From Pinus tabuliformis (lineage: Eukaryota > Streptophyta > Pinopsida > Pinales > Pinaceae), in contig CM062818.1 in assembly GCA_031772625.1 (NCBI GenBank), forward strand, positions 1,676,436,667 through 1,676,500,666: 64,000 nt of DNA, read 5' to 3'. Both the position numbers and the translations under genes were made by a program. Under the pieces are notes generated by a model. That model did not search any database, was not told where the DNA came from, and saw only the letters and a list, made by a program, of their open reading frames with translations. Positions within the stretch are counted from its first letter, which is position 1; every line of letters starts with the position of its first letter. This document shows, one piece after another, positions 22,605 to 34,409 of the stretch.

Positions 22605-23910
22605 TTGTACTCACGAGCAACACCTAACAGACCTGTAAAACCTGGAAGAGGGAACGGTTGGGGCTCTGTTTTGCGGACATCGCCTAATAGTTCTGCACCT
22701 CTATGGACAAAAAAAGGGAAGAGGGAAATGAAAAAGGAACAGACTGACAGAGGAATGACTGGGATGGCAGGGAGGGGAGATATCCCCTCCTATCAAAGTG
22801 TCATCATAGGTGAGACAAGCCTCGAGGGATGAGCTGGTGGAAATAGGAATCATGGTAAAGGTCTACCTGTATTGGGAGCGAAATGGCAGGCTGGGTTGGG
22901 AGGAAAATGCTTGCCTAGAGCATCCGAAAAACCTAGATTTGTAATACCTAATAACAAGTTGGAGAAGTACAAAGGATATATGAAGGACCACACCCTGATT
23001 TGCAAGTTTATAGGGTCATGGCCAACTGAGAAGGAACTGATAAAATGGATTCAACAATGATGGCAGCCAAAGGGGAATATCAACCTCAAGTTGGGGGTGA
23101 AAGGGTTCTTCTCGATTAATTTTTCTAACCTAGAAGACAAGGAGAGGATCTTTGAAGATGGACCATATTTCTTCAACAATGCAGGCATATTCATGTGACA
23201 CTGGGAGGAGTGTTAAAACCAAATCAAGAGAAGATGTTGGCAGAACCCATCTGGGTTCGACTCTTGAGCCTCCCAATGGACTTCCGGGACCTAGAAATAC
23301 TATAATAAATAGGAAACTCGATCGACACTCTTGTCAAGGTTGCAGACACGACAAGAAAAAGTAGGTATATTTCCTATGTAAGAATTTTTGTTTACATGAA
23401 TATCACAGAGCCGTTACCAAACTGCATAGAACTTGAATACGAGGATGAGGTATGGTAGAAAACACTGGATTACGAGCATATCCCCTCCAGATGTAGGAGA
23501 TGCCATGAATACAGGAACCTGGAACAAGCTTGCCTGCTAAACAACCCATACAACCAAATGCAAGAAAAGAAGATGGAGAGGTGACAAGAAAAGAGGATGG
23601 AGACAATTTCCAGGAAGTGCATAGATGGAAAAGAAATCAGAAACCATCAAGGACACAAAAGGTGCACCAAAACGAGGTAGAGAAATGAAAACTCAATAGA
23701 TTTTCTACCCTTCTAATGGATGATATTGGGAAGACTAGCAGGGAAGACACTAAGGAGACGACAAATACTCAGCAGAAAGAAAATGAGAGCAATAAAGAAA
23801 AGAGACAAGAAAAAAAAAGAGAAAAAAAGGGAGGAGAATAACATGCAAATTGGCGATATAGCCCATAAGAATCAAGATGACGAGCTGAGCAAAGTGGTAG
23901 CATTCAATTG
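22605..23910 (+). pseudogene. LINE ORF1 (DUF4283 and zf-CCHC_4 type RNA-binding protein)
   Basis: The reading begins 'SRATPNRPVKPGRGNGWG', followed by a basic linker. A DUF4283-like domain starts near 22940 ('LICKFIGSWPTEKELIKW', 'LKLGVKGFFSINFSNLEDKERIFEDGPYFF'). It runs on in mostly the same frame through 'VWVRLLSLPMDFRDLEIL'-like sequence to a zinc-knuckle region ('EHIPSRCRRCHEYRNLEQAC', about 23470-23535), where the expected His is lost. Lys-rich sequence follows. Premature stops include TGA 22830 and TGA 23058. In plant LINEs this protein binds the element RNA. The frame runs toward the start of ORF2 ('VVAFNC', about 23896-23913) and is then cut by the chromovirus junction. Confidence 0.75.
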
Positions 23911-23966
23911 TTAGTGAAAAGAATAAATTCGGGCGGTCCCAAATTTCAAGTACATCGGATCGGTGC

Positions 23967-25550
23967 ATGGTAGAAACTACAGCTCAAGCTATGGCTAATG
24001 AGAATATCAAAAAATTTGAACAATCCTCTCAAGACATCCAAGCTCAGCTTGACCAACTAACGAATGCACTATCTAAGGGCAAGGAGGAAGCCTGCGAGGA
24101 GGCGTATATTGGCAATGGACATAGTGAGGGTGAGTCTAGCCACTCTCTTCACTGCTAGGGCACCCACCAACAATCCCGTCCGCGACCTCCCAAGATGGAT
24201 ATGCATAAATTTGATGGTTATCACTAGGCCGCATGGGTAGGACAAATGGAGCGGTATTTCAATCTGAATAACATCTTAGATAATGAGACTCAGCTTATGG
24301 TGGGGAGCATGTACTTGCACAATGAAATATGGCAATGGTGGGAATGGCATCAATGTTGCAATGGAAGTTTTATGACTTGGGCCACCTTCAAAAAAGCTCT
24401 TACAGAGCGCTTTGACCAGGAATCTTCTTTTCTTGGTCGTCTCACTAAGCTCCGATAGACTGGCACAGTGGATGAATATGTTACAGCCTTTGAAGCCTTA
24501 GCTTTCCGCACTAGGGATCTCCCAGATGTGTTCTACACGGAATGTTTTATCAGCGGTCTTAAAGAGGCCATACAAGCCCACGTCCGTCTACACCACCCTC
24601 CCACATGGTTGGAGGCTTGCAAGGTAGCCCGTAACATGGAATGTGTGCTAGCGGCCCAGTCCATTCGCCCAAATTTCACAGCCAAGGGTCTCCCCCCACA
24701 AGTTCATAGCACAACTCAAACACTTAAGGTTCAAAAGGTGTCACCTACAGAAATGGCCGAAAGAAGAAAGCAGGGATTATGTTACTACTGTGATGAAAAA
24801 TACTCCCCAGGTCATAAATGCAAGGAGCCCAAATCTTTTCAAATTGATGCCACCGATTACAACTCATCGAAGGAAGCCCCACCACTTGAGGAACCGGAGG
24901 AGGTAGAAGAAGACAACCAGGAGGACAATGTCCTTGACGAACCAGTTATTTCGCTGCATGCTTTGGCAGGGATTTCTTCACCTCAAACTCTCAAAATCAA
25001 AGGTTTCATTAAACATCACCCAGTAGTAGTCTTGATTGATAGTGGAAGTACACATAATTTCATCCATCAAAAAGTCGCGGAAGTAGTGCATTGTTTTGTA
25101 CGAGCAATTTCTAACTTCCAAGTCCAAATTGTGGATGGGGGAACAATGAAATGTGAAGGCCGCTGTGAAGATGTCAAACTTCAAATGGGGGATTATCAAT
25201 TTAAAACCCACATGTTTGCCATACACATGGGAGGGTGCGACATTGTCCTCGGTGCTGAATGGCTTCGCACTCTTGGGCCAATCAAAATGGATTTCCAGGA
25301 GTTATATATGACCTTTAAGCAGAACAACTCCACACATACTCTCCATGGACTCCAGGTGGGAGCTCCCTCTATCATCAGCTCACATAGGATGGAAAAATTC
25401 CTAAAAAAGGGCCATCGTGAAGTTATAGCTCAATTTAATGCCATCCAAGCCATCGAACCCAATTCTCTGCCAATTCATCCTGAGATGCAACAGATTTTAA
25501 GTAACCATCTGCCAGTCTTTGACAAGCCTCATGAGCTTCCACCCTCGTGA
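23967..25550 (+). pseudogene. Chromovirus gag and protease
   Basis: One frame runs from ATG 23967 with stops at about 24156, 24225, 24456 and 25548. The gag capsid core lies at about 24246-24660 ('QMERYFNLNNI', 'TWATFKKALTERF', 'VDEYVTAFEALAF', 'CFISGLKEAIQAHV'). A short knuckle follows near 24777 ('CYYCDEKYSPGHKC', CX2CX5-6HX1C type as in many Gypsy gags). The protease is at about 25010-25290 with an intact 'VVLIDSGSTHNFI' active site and 'DIVLGAEWL'. The frame ends at a TGA at 25548 in a context expecting Arg. A 1 nt insertion soon after shifts the frame into the RT. Confidence 0.85.
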
Positions 25551-26944
25551 GGGGAACATGATCGTAGTATCACCCTTGGTTCCAGAGGCCCAACCACCAA
25601 ATGTGCGCACATACAGATATTCGTTCACCCAAAATATTGAAATAGAAAAGACAATCAAGGAACTTTTGGAAGCAAGTGTCATTCGTCCCAGCATTAGTCC
25701 TTATTCATCACCAGTGGTCATGGTGCTCAAGAATGATGGGGAATGGTAGATGTGTCCAGAATTTAGGGCCCTCAATAAGTTGACAGTAAAAGATAAATTT
25801 CCCATCCCGGTTGTTGATGATTTGCTGGATAAACTCAATGGGGCTCAATTCTTCACTAAGTTGGATCTTCACTCAGGCTACCACCAAATTCGCATGAAGG
25901 AAGTCGACATTCCAAAGACTGCTTTCAGAACTCATGAGGGCCATTATGAGTTCCTGGTCATGCCATTCGGTCTTCGTAATGCCCCATCTACTTTTCAGAG
26001 CCTTATGAACCACCTTCTCAAACCATATCTCAGGAAATTTGTCCTTGTCTTCTTCGATGACATCCTCATCTATAGTTGCACTTGGACCGCACATCTTCAG
26101 CATGTAGATTTTCTCTTGCAACTGCTCTGTAAGCATAAATTATTTGTTAAGATGTCCAAATGTTCTTTTAGCATGGAAGAAGTTGATTATTTGGGCCACA
26201 TTGTGGGGTGTGAAGGTATCAAGGTGGACCCCAAAAAGATCCAGGCAATGCAAGATTGGCCTCAACCTAAGACCTTGAAGAGCATGAGAGGATTTTTGGG
26301 TCTCATGGGCTATTATCGCAAATTTGTCCACAATTATGGTTGCATTACGAATCCCCTCACTCAACTCCTCACCAAAAATTAATTCTTCTGGAATGATGAT
26401 GCACAACAGGCATTTACAACTCTAAAAAATGCCATGTGTTCCACTCCAGTCTTAGCACTACCTGAATTCACCAAATATTTTGTCATTGAATGTGATGCTT
26501 CAGGTATGGGTATTGGGGTGGTCTTAATGTAGGAAGGTCAACCCTTGGCCTTCACAAGCCAACAACTAAGTGGGAAGAATATGGGACAATCTACCTATGA
26601 GAAAGGAAATGATGGCCATCTTACATGCAGTAGATAACTGTCGACCTTACTTACTAGGGTGACGTTTCCAAATCCACATAGACCATCATAGTATTAAATA
26701 CTTTTTGGAGTAATTCCTATCCTCCCCACAACAAAATAAATGGCTTGCCAAAATGCTGGGATATGATTATGAGATCATTTACAAGAAAGGGCGCGAAAAT
26801 AGTGTCGCAGATGCATTATCTCGCCAATTTGAGGAGGAAAGTACCTTGGTCACAATTTCCCTTCCCATTCCACAATGGATTGAAGAGGCTCGCAGGGAAT
26901 GGTTTTCACATCCCTGGCTCTCCCAACTCGTTACTCAATTGTAG
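25551..26944 (+). pseudogene. Chromovirus reverse transcriptase and RNase H
   Basis: The RT lead-in is at 25575-25749 ('EKTIKELLEASVIRPSISPYSSPVVMV'), broken by TAG 25747. The RT core is open from 25750 to 26382, with '[15 protein letters not shown]', '[13 protein letters not shown]' and the catalytic 'FFDDILIYS' at residues 101-109 of that piece, all intact. A TAA at 26380 and a TAG near 26530 break the RNase H, which shows 'VIECDASGMGIGVVL' and then loses frame. The 26753-26944 piece ('MLGYDYEIIYKKGRENSVADALSRQF') is the end of RNase H in a shifted frame. Confidence 0.85.
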
Positions 26945-27059
26945 GCAGATCCAAATTCCACTAAGGGCTACTTGTGGCAGGATGAGATTCTTCGCTACAA
27001 GGATAGAGTCGTAATATCACCAACATCCACCTTTTAGAAGATCATTTTTTTGGACAGGT

Positions 27060-28236
27060 ATGAAAAAGGACATCCTTAATTTTGTAGCGGAATGTGATGT
27101 CTGTCAACGCCACAAAGGGGAGACAGTCAAAGCACCAGGCACATTACAACCATTGCCCATCCCGGCATCTATATCGATGGAGGTTTCTATGGATTTCATT
27201 ACAGGTCTTCCAAAGTCAGGAAACAAGTCAGTCATCATGGTGGTTGTGGACCGACTTTCTATGTATGCTCATTTTTGCACCCTACCCCACCCGTTTACAC
27301 TGACTTTGGTCGCTCAATATTTCATGGATCAGATATTCAAATTGCATGGCATGCCCACTTCTATTGTGTCTGATCATGATCCGATCTTCACCAGTAATTT
27401 TTGGCAGGAACTCTTCAGGCTACAAGGCACCCAACTAAAACTCAGTACTTCCTATCATCCACAAACGGATGGTTAAACTGAAGCCATCAACAAATGTCTG
27501 GAAACCTACCTTAGGTGTTTCACTTCAGAAAAGCAACATCTATCGGTATAGTGGTTGCCTCTAGCTGAATGGTGGTATAACACCAACTGTCATGCCACCA
27601 CCAAAGTGACTCCCTATGAAGCAGTTTATTGTCAACTCCCTCCTTCCCCTACTTCTTATATCAAGGGCTGCTCAAAGGTACAAGGAGTGGATCAACTCCT
27701 ACAAAACTGCACAACCATGCTCGCCCATCTTAGAGAGAATCTTCATCAAGCTCAAAACCGCATGAAGCAACAGGTAGATCAGCATCGCTTAGAGCGCTAA
27801 TTTCAAGAAGGGGATAAGGTATTTTTGAGGTTGCAACCATATAAGAAAACTTCACTCAAAGACAAGGGTTGTCATAAACTATCTCCAAAATTCTACGGAC
27901 CATATCAAGTACTTTAGCGCATTGGAGAAGTGGCCTACAAGCTAGCTTTGCCACCCACTGCAAAAATACATCCAATTTTCCATGTCTCATGCCTCAAGAA
28001 AGTGATTGGGAACAATTGTAGAATCCAAACCAGTCTACCTAAATTAGATGAAGAAGGGTCAATCTAGCTCCAACCTGAACAGGTCCTAGACACACGAGAA
28101 TGGCACCTGCGTGGCCGCATGATCAAGGAAGTCCTCGTCAAGTGGAAAGACACCTCTCAAGAAGATGAAACCTGGGAACCAGCCACTATTCTTCAGTAGT
28201 TTCTGCAGCTCCAGCCTTGAGGACAAGGCTATTCTT
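27060..28236 (+). pseudogene. Chromovirus integrase and chromodomain
   Basis: The open piece 27060-27476 has the zinc-binding 'CDVCQRHKG', and the first and second catalytic Asp in 'SMDFITGLP' and 'IVSDHDPIFTS'. The third (Glu) lies just past a TAA in 'TEAINKCLETY'. More integrase follows at 27555-27800 ('LAEWWYNT', 'TPYEAVY'). Near 28075-28195 a chromodomain is readable ('VLDTREWHLRG', 'EVLVKWKDTSQEDETWEPA'), which places the element among the chromoviruses. At least six stops occur. The end of the frame touches the PPT. Confidence 0.8.
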
Positions 28237-28237
28237 A

Positions 28238-28250
28238 AGCGGGAGGGCAT
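28238..28250 (+). other. Polypurine tract of the chromovirus
   Basis: The purine-rich AAGCGGGAGGGCA lies immediately before the LTR start TGTTAGGG. Confidence 0.6.
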
Positions 28251-28679
28251 GTTAGGGTCCCACCCTAACCCCCTTATTTATGTACCAGGATCGATTCATA
28301 GTTATAGTTAAGTAAGGAGTCAATAAAGCCCATAATAATAATTGTAAGTGGTTAACCCGCGATTAATGACGGGACCATAGTTAGTTGCAAATGGGCCATG
28401 GAATTAGATAGATGGTATTAATAATAACCATGGTATTGATCCATGGTATTTCATGTATGAGTCATATATAAAGGATAGAGACTCCCTGCGAGGAGCATCG
28501 TGTCTTATTTTGTAATCGAGCTCTGCTCTATTGTAGGTTTCCCCCTCGAAGAGGCAAGCAAAAATTGCTTTCTGAAATAATAAAATACTTGCTCTTATTT
28601 CTCAATTTTCTATGTTCTGGGTATATTTCTTCGCATATTTGGTGTTCTGGTAATGGTCTTGCAGGTTAAGGGCATAACA
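28251..28679 (+). repeat. 3' LTR of the chromovirus
   Basis: A 429 bp LTR, TGTTAGGGTC to GCATAACA, with matching 5 bp inverted ends TGTTA/TAACA. It has a TATA-like CATATATAAAGG at 28463-28474. It also carries three CATGGTATT motifs (28405-28455). No second copy remains, so its age cannot be read from LTR divergence. Confidence 0.75.
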
Positions 28680-31600
28680 TTGGGGACACTATAACAGAGC
28701 AAAGAATAGTCGACATCCAAAATATAAACAGCGTGCACAACTGGAACAATAGAACAGGATAGAATAACCAAATTGCATCTAGATTATATAGATTCCTAAT
28801 CTCAGAAAAGGTAATGAGAAGAGATATATTCATCGAAGAATCGATTCTTCCTGGAATGGGATCAGACCACTGGCCGATCCGATTGGAAGTGGACCTATAA
28901 CCCAACCCGAAAAATAGTCCCTTTAGGTTTAAAGCCTTTTGGCTTAGAGACCCTGGCCTCATCAAAAAAATCGAGCTATGGTGGATGCAAAGAGAACAAT
29001 AGGGGAGGAACTGTATGCATACGTTACAAATAAAACTCAAAGAAATAAAAAAAATAAGGAAATGGAACAAAGAACACTTCGAACACATTATGAAGGATCA
29101 ACAACAATTAAATCAAAAAATGATGGAAGTGAAACAAAAAATATTACAGGAAGGGAGATTGGATGAGACAACAGTAGAAGAAGGATGAATCATCAACCAG
29201 CTAGAGGAAAGGTGCAAGAAAGAGGAGATTCTATGGAAACAGAAGTCGAGAGTGAATTGTTTATGACAAGGGGAGAGGAACACTTGATTCTTTGACAAGG
29301 CCATGATACAACATCGTCAAAGCAACAAAATATTCTCACTCAAAGATGATGAGGTGAACCATACTATGAAATAGGAGGAGATGGAGGGAATCCTCATAAA
29401 CCACTTCAGAGATCTCCTAACAGAACCTCAAGAAGTTAGAATAGAAGTAATGCCAATAATCTCCCAGCACATTCCCCAGAAGGTCACTTAAAGATTAGAA
29501 TCTAGCCTTGATGAGAGAAACAACACTCAAGAAAGTGGAAGAAATTGTTAAAGGAATGAAAAAGAATAAGGCCGCATGCCTGGATGGGTTCACAACTGAA
29601 TTTTTCCAAGCCACTTAGTTGTTCATGGGAAAACACATCCTGGAGGTTGTGGAGGAATCAAGACAAAATCGGAAGGTGTGCCCTGGACTTAACTCCACTC
29701 TTATTACTTTCATTCCTAAAACTTCAAATACAGAAAACCTGTAGGGATTCATACCCATTTCCTTGTGCAATGTCATCTACAAAGTTATATCCACTCTAAT
29801 CTTCAAATGACTAAAGCCTCTTCTCCCTAACATTATCTCCCCAGAACAAACAAGCTTTGTTGAAGGGAGGCAAATCCTAGGCAGAATGGTCACCTCCCAA
29901 GAAGTGGTCCATTCCCTCAAGATCAAGAAGGCCATAGGCATGTTAGTGAATTTGGATCTCCCAAAGGCTTATGATCAGTTGAGCTAGGAGTACTTAAAGA
30001 GCATCCTCAGGGCTTATGGTTTTAATCATAGATGGATTAACTCGATAAATGTTATGATATCCACCCCTATTTTTTATCCTTCTAAATGGGACCCCTACCA
30101 GAACATTAATACCCACTCGGGGTCTAAGATAATGGGATCCCTTGTCTCATTTCCTTTTTATTATTACTGCTAAGGGATTGGGCAGATACATCAAGAAGGA
30201 TGCTCAAAAGTCCAGAATCAAAGGCTTAAGGATCTACGGGAATGACCTGTAATAACACACCATTATTTTGTGGATGATATCATGCTCTTCTGCAAGTTTC
30301 TCTCAGAGAAGTCTGATGAATGAAAGAAATCTTGAACACCTTAATGCAAGCACATGGAACCCAAATCAACAATGAACAATCATGTACCTTCTTCTTCAAT
30401 ACCAAAGGGAACGTAAAATCCTATTTGGCCAAGATTATGGGATTCATCACAGGTAGCCTCCCCACGAAGTACCTGGGAATGCCCCTATCAGAAAACCCCC
30501 TAAAGTGGTAGGATGGCAACAAACTATCCAAAAGATTCGGAAGGTTGGAAAAATAGGCCTTTCAATCCATAAATCTAGCATGCAGAATAGTCCTTCTAAA
30601 AGCAGTACTGCAACCAATCCCTATCTACCAGCTGTCAAGTATGGTTGCCCCCTAAGGGGGCCTATACCAAAATGGTGGATACCTTTAAAAAAATTATATG
30701 GGGAGGGACACAATAGAAGAAAAAATGGGCTCCTATGTCTTGGGAGGGATTGACAAAGAAAAAGATGGAAGGAGGGCTCAGCCTATGAGAACCCCATACC
30801 TTAAATCAAGTAATGGGAGCAAAAATTTGGTGGATATGGCTTTGGGGAGGAGGGGATCTATGGAAACAAATTTGGACAAGAAACGATAATATGCTAGAGA
30901 GAAGAGAGGAAATCCTTTGGTACAGAGATCCACTGAAGGGCTCAACCATATGGAACTTAGTAAGACAAAATGTGATCTCATTGCCGAGCATGCTTTCTAG
31001 GAAATTCGAAATGGTAGAATAGCTAGATTCTGGTAGGATTCATGGTAGCAAAGAGAAATACTGATAAACAAGCGAGACCTCTGAGATATCTATCGATTCA
31101 CTAATGAAAAAAACATTCAATGTTTAGAACAATTCTTGACCGAAGCACAAGGGACAGGAAACTGGAGAAAATGGAAAAAGATAGAAGAATGGGGTCAGGG
31201 TATAGAGATAGAGCAAGGGATAGAGTTCAACAAAGAAATGAGAACAAGACAAATAATGATTAGAATGGGCCCAAATATCCTGAGATGGGGACACTCAACA
31301 AAAGAAACCTTCACCATCAAAGAAGCTTACTAGATAAAAGGAGAACAAGAACAAGATGGCTAAGAACTGCTTCAGAAAAAAATTGGAAGGGAGGATGGTG
31401 GCCTAAGGTAGCACATTTCCTCTGGTTAGTTTGTAGAGGGAGAATCCTTACATGGGACAAGTTATAGAAGAAAGGAATGCAAGGACGTCCTTCTACTGGA
31501 TGTGATGACAAGACAGAGAGGACATTGAGCACATGATAATCTCATGTCTGTTTGTGAACTAGAAGTGGGGCCAAATACAAGGAGTCTTTGGAAGGATGGA

Positions 31601-31870
31601 TAGGAACTGTCAAATCATAAAGGAAACAATCCTAATATGGTGCAACAACATCTTCTCAAGCCTCCTCAATTGAGCGTGGGGACTTGCCCTAGGATTCAAC
31701 CTTTGGGCCATCTTGAAAGAACAAAATCACCGAATTTTCAAAAACAAAACCTCAACACAAGATGAGGTGTGGGAAGGATTAGTAAAAAACATCAGGGAAA
31801 TGATTCTAACAGAACAATGGAGTCCATAGGACTCACAAATTCCTCCTCATGAAGCAAGAATACTTCGTCG
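28680..31870 (+). pseudogene. LINE ORF2: end of endonuclease, reverse transcriptase, zf-RVT
   Basis: The endonuclease tail is readable at 28710-28990 ('VDIQNINSVHNWNN', 'FLISEKVMRRDIF', 'ESILPGMGSDHWPIRLE'). The RT follows with many stops: 'KNKAACLDGFTTEFFQ' near 29565, 'PISLCNVIYKVIS', 'EGRQILGRMVTSQEVVHSLK' near 29860, and the catalytic 'YFVDDIMLFC' at about 30261-30290. After it come 'PTKYLGMPLSENPLKW' (30455-30511) and an index region. Near 31395-31467 is a zf-RVT remnant ('PKVAHFLWLVCRGRILTWDKL'). This enzyme nicks the target and copies the LINE RNA there. The frame is heavily decayed. Confidence 0.8.
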
Positions 31871-31922
31871 TCTTAACTTAACCATGGAAATGATAGCCCC
31901 TAATGTCTAAAAAGCGAGAAGG

Positions 31923-32318
31923 ATGAATATCGATTCCCTAATGCATTTCACTTTACCACGAGAAGGATTCATCATGATGAATTTTGACAGGGCCTCAAAA
32001 GGGATCCCGGGAGTAGCAGGATTAGGTGGCATATTCAGAGATAACCAAGAAAACACATGGCTCATATATGCAAACTCATGTGGAATCACAAGTAACAATG
32101 AAGCAAAATTCGCAGCAGCTGGACAGGGGCTTCGAATAGCTGTAAGAATGGGATACAAAAATGTGGAGATGGAAGGAGACTTGAGCTTGGTCATAAACAC
32201 CATGAGGAAAATTAATAATGGCACGTCATGGGAAAAGTTGAGCCAAAGTTGGAGGACATTTCGCCTTATCCAGGAGATAGGGGATCTCATACACAAGTTC
32301 AATTATCTAATAATTTGA
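31923..32318 (+). pseudogene. LINE ORF2 C-terminal RNase H
   Basis: An open 131-codon piece with a plant-LINE RNase H pattern: 'MMNFDRASKGIPGVAGLGGIFRD' (first Asp kept), 'SNNEAKFAA' (Glu), 'VEMEGDLSLVIN' (Asp). Beyond the TGA at 32316 it continues as 'HVRREGNKAVDFLAN', which supplies the last catalytic Asp. All four expected acidic positions can be seen, but a stop splits the domain. Confidence 0.75.
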
Positions 32319-34387
32319 CATGTAAGAAGGGAAGGGAACAAAGCAGTAGATTTCTTGGCCAACTGGGGCTGCAATCAATAACATGGACCAATGGAAAAAT
32401 TATGGCCAATTTAGCCCAGGGATGATAGAATTAAAGCCCTCAAGGACATCCTTCGGCAAGATTCTCGAAATGGCCAGGAAACTAAGAATCCAAACAACAA
32501 TACCTCCAATCAGGGTGGGTGCTCGACGGGGGAGAGGACACTGGTCAAACATGGTAGTTATGAAGTTTAAGGGAAGGGTACCACCCACCGCCCCCCACAT
32601 GCTCATGGTGATGGGTGCGGTGGCCTTCTGCATGCTACCTAACAGAAGAGATGGGAGAAGTGGCATGCATGGCCAGGACAGAGAAGGAGGTGAGGCAGCT
32701 AAGGCAGGACAAGTGATGCGACAGAGCAAGGTTGAATGGGATTATGAAAGAATTCAGGAAAGAGAGAGGAGTATAGTTGAGATTATGGGAGGATGAAGGA
32801 GCGAGGGCGCAATTCAATGAAGCTACCAGCAGCGGTCTCGGAAAAGCATTTCCTAGTATATATCCTAGCCTTCCAAGCCCATTACTATGGTAATATGTTT
32901 ATTCATGACTGGGGGGTGTTGGAGATGACAGGGGAGGGAAATTAGGGGGATGGTCAAGGAGACTAGCATAAGCTGGGGAGATGGTGATTGCGTTTGGGTT
33001 GAACGCGAGAGCCATGAGAGAAAACTGAGGTTGGGATCTAGATAACCCTCTTCTAAGAGAGCGAGATAGTTGGTATACCAATGAGGGTGGGGAAACTAAT
33101 GCTAAGCATGAGGGATGGCCACGAGACGAGCAGAGAAGTGAGGCAGCTCTTCTTGCCAAAGTTGTGAGGCAACAACACTAGGCAAAGGGGCGAGGGAAGG
33201 CAATGCGAGTGGGAGTGATGGTAATTTGGCACGATGGGATTGCTGTGAGAGATGTGAGCGTAAACTGGGTCTGGCATCGTGACACCACCCCTATGAGTAG
33301 GCAACAACATTGGTAAAACCATGGTGGTGGTGAGGCTATCACATGGCAGGTGAGAAAGCAAACTTAGTGGCAGGAGAGTGGTGCAGCTACACCAGTCAGA
33401 GGAGAGGCAATGCATCTTGGGGTAGAGGGTTACTTGGGTAGAGGAAATTGTGAAGGGAAGCATGAGGGAAGGGAAACCTGCATCAATCTGGAGAGGCATG
33501 AGACCACATCCTAAGAGCTAATTCATTTCATGTGTGAATAGGCACGGAACCGAAAAGAGATGACCCGACTTGCACATGGAAGAGGACATGAAAGAAAGGG
33601 GAGGGAGTCAAATCATGTCGTAGACCCGAGCACTTTGGAACCTAGGCATCAGAGGAAGCATGTATAAGGCCTCATTAGTGAAGTGGCAACATCATATAGG
33701 GAAGGAACTGATGCAAGAAACCTTAAAATTTTGGATGAATGGGAGATGATAAAACAGGAGGATGATTTTGAATAAGAGATGGAGAATCGGCGGGTTGTAA
33801 TCCCAGATCCCAGGAATATGAGGGGCAGACTCACCTAGTTTAAATAGATGCTATATTTGTACTTGATCATGAAGAGCTTTATGGGAAAGGCAATGGAGCA
33901 AATGTCAGTGGGGATGGCTATGACCCTCGAGGACATGCCAAATTACAAAATGAACTTGCAGACAATCCAATTTCAGCTGTGTAAGCAGGACATTCACCTT
34001 GATCGAATCCAAAGGCACATCCCTTGCATTATTGAGATTACTAATATGCTTGGCGACCCAGGAAAAGACCTGGCTCTACTGGAGTCTGCCTGAGAAGAAC
34101 AACATGATTAGTCAGTTTCTTGGATGCTTTTTTGTTTCTCACAGGTAGCATTTACTTTTATTGTTGCATGTTTATGATAGATAGACACATAGACTCTTAT
34201 CATGATACTGATATGTATATAGCTTTGTTGGATCGACTGATACTATATTTTTTTCAGATAGCTCATAACAAGGATAGGTGGCCAATAGACTTGGTTTCCC
34301 ACTAGGCAAGTTGAGGCCACCTATCTCATCTATGTGGTGTAAACTTGTGTTTTATAAAGATAAAAGAAAGATCCTCCCAAGCTTAAC
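32319..34387 (+). other. Long 3' part of the LINE after RNase H
   Basis: About 2 kb separate the RNase H from the A tail. The first 1.4 kb is purine-rich with several overlapping ORFs on both strands that look like composition artefacts. A better candidate for a coding relic is 33848-34093, reading 'LEDMPNYKMNLQTIQFQLCKQDIHLDRIQRHIPCIIEI'. I recognise no domain. It may be a C-terminal extension, a 3' UTR, or sequence inserted into the LINE. Confidence 0.35.
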
Positions 34388-34409
34388 AAAAAAAATTAAT
34401 ATCATAGTC
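34388..34409 (+). repeat. LINE A tail and right target-site duplication
   Basis: An A8 run (34388-34395) is followed by TAATATCATAGTC (34397-34409), matching 22543-22556 with one indel. Confidence 0.65.

Larger units (their letters stand above)
23911..28679 (+). mobile_element. Ty3/Gypsy chromovirus lacking its 5' LTR
   Basis: It has gag, protease, RT, RNase H, integrase and a C-terminal chromodomain in canonical Gypsy order, then a PPT and a 429 bp 3' LTR. The 5' LTR is missing: the LINE sequence ending at about 23910 runs straight into the gag leader. Because part of the LINE endonuclease is also missing at this junction, a single deletion probably removed both. All reading frames are broken by stops and frameshifts. 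Confidence 0.85.
22557..34395 (+). mobile_element. L1-type LINE, interrupted by a Gypsy chromovirus
   Basis: It comprises 5' sequence and ORF1 (22605-23910), ORF2 from the end of the endonuclease onward (28680-32318), a long 3' part, and an A8 tail (34388-34395), all bracketed by a 13-14 bp target duplication. A 4.8 kb chromovirus (23911-28679) sits in the middle. The first part of the endonuclease, perhaps 200 codons, is missing at the left junction. All frames carry many stops, so the copy is dead. Confidence 0.75.

Noticed and set aside
33053..33499. 148-codon minus-strand ORF in the LINE 3' part
   Set aside because: Opposite to the LINE and in purine-rich sequence where minus frames stay open by composition; no recognisable motif.
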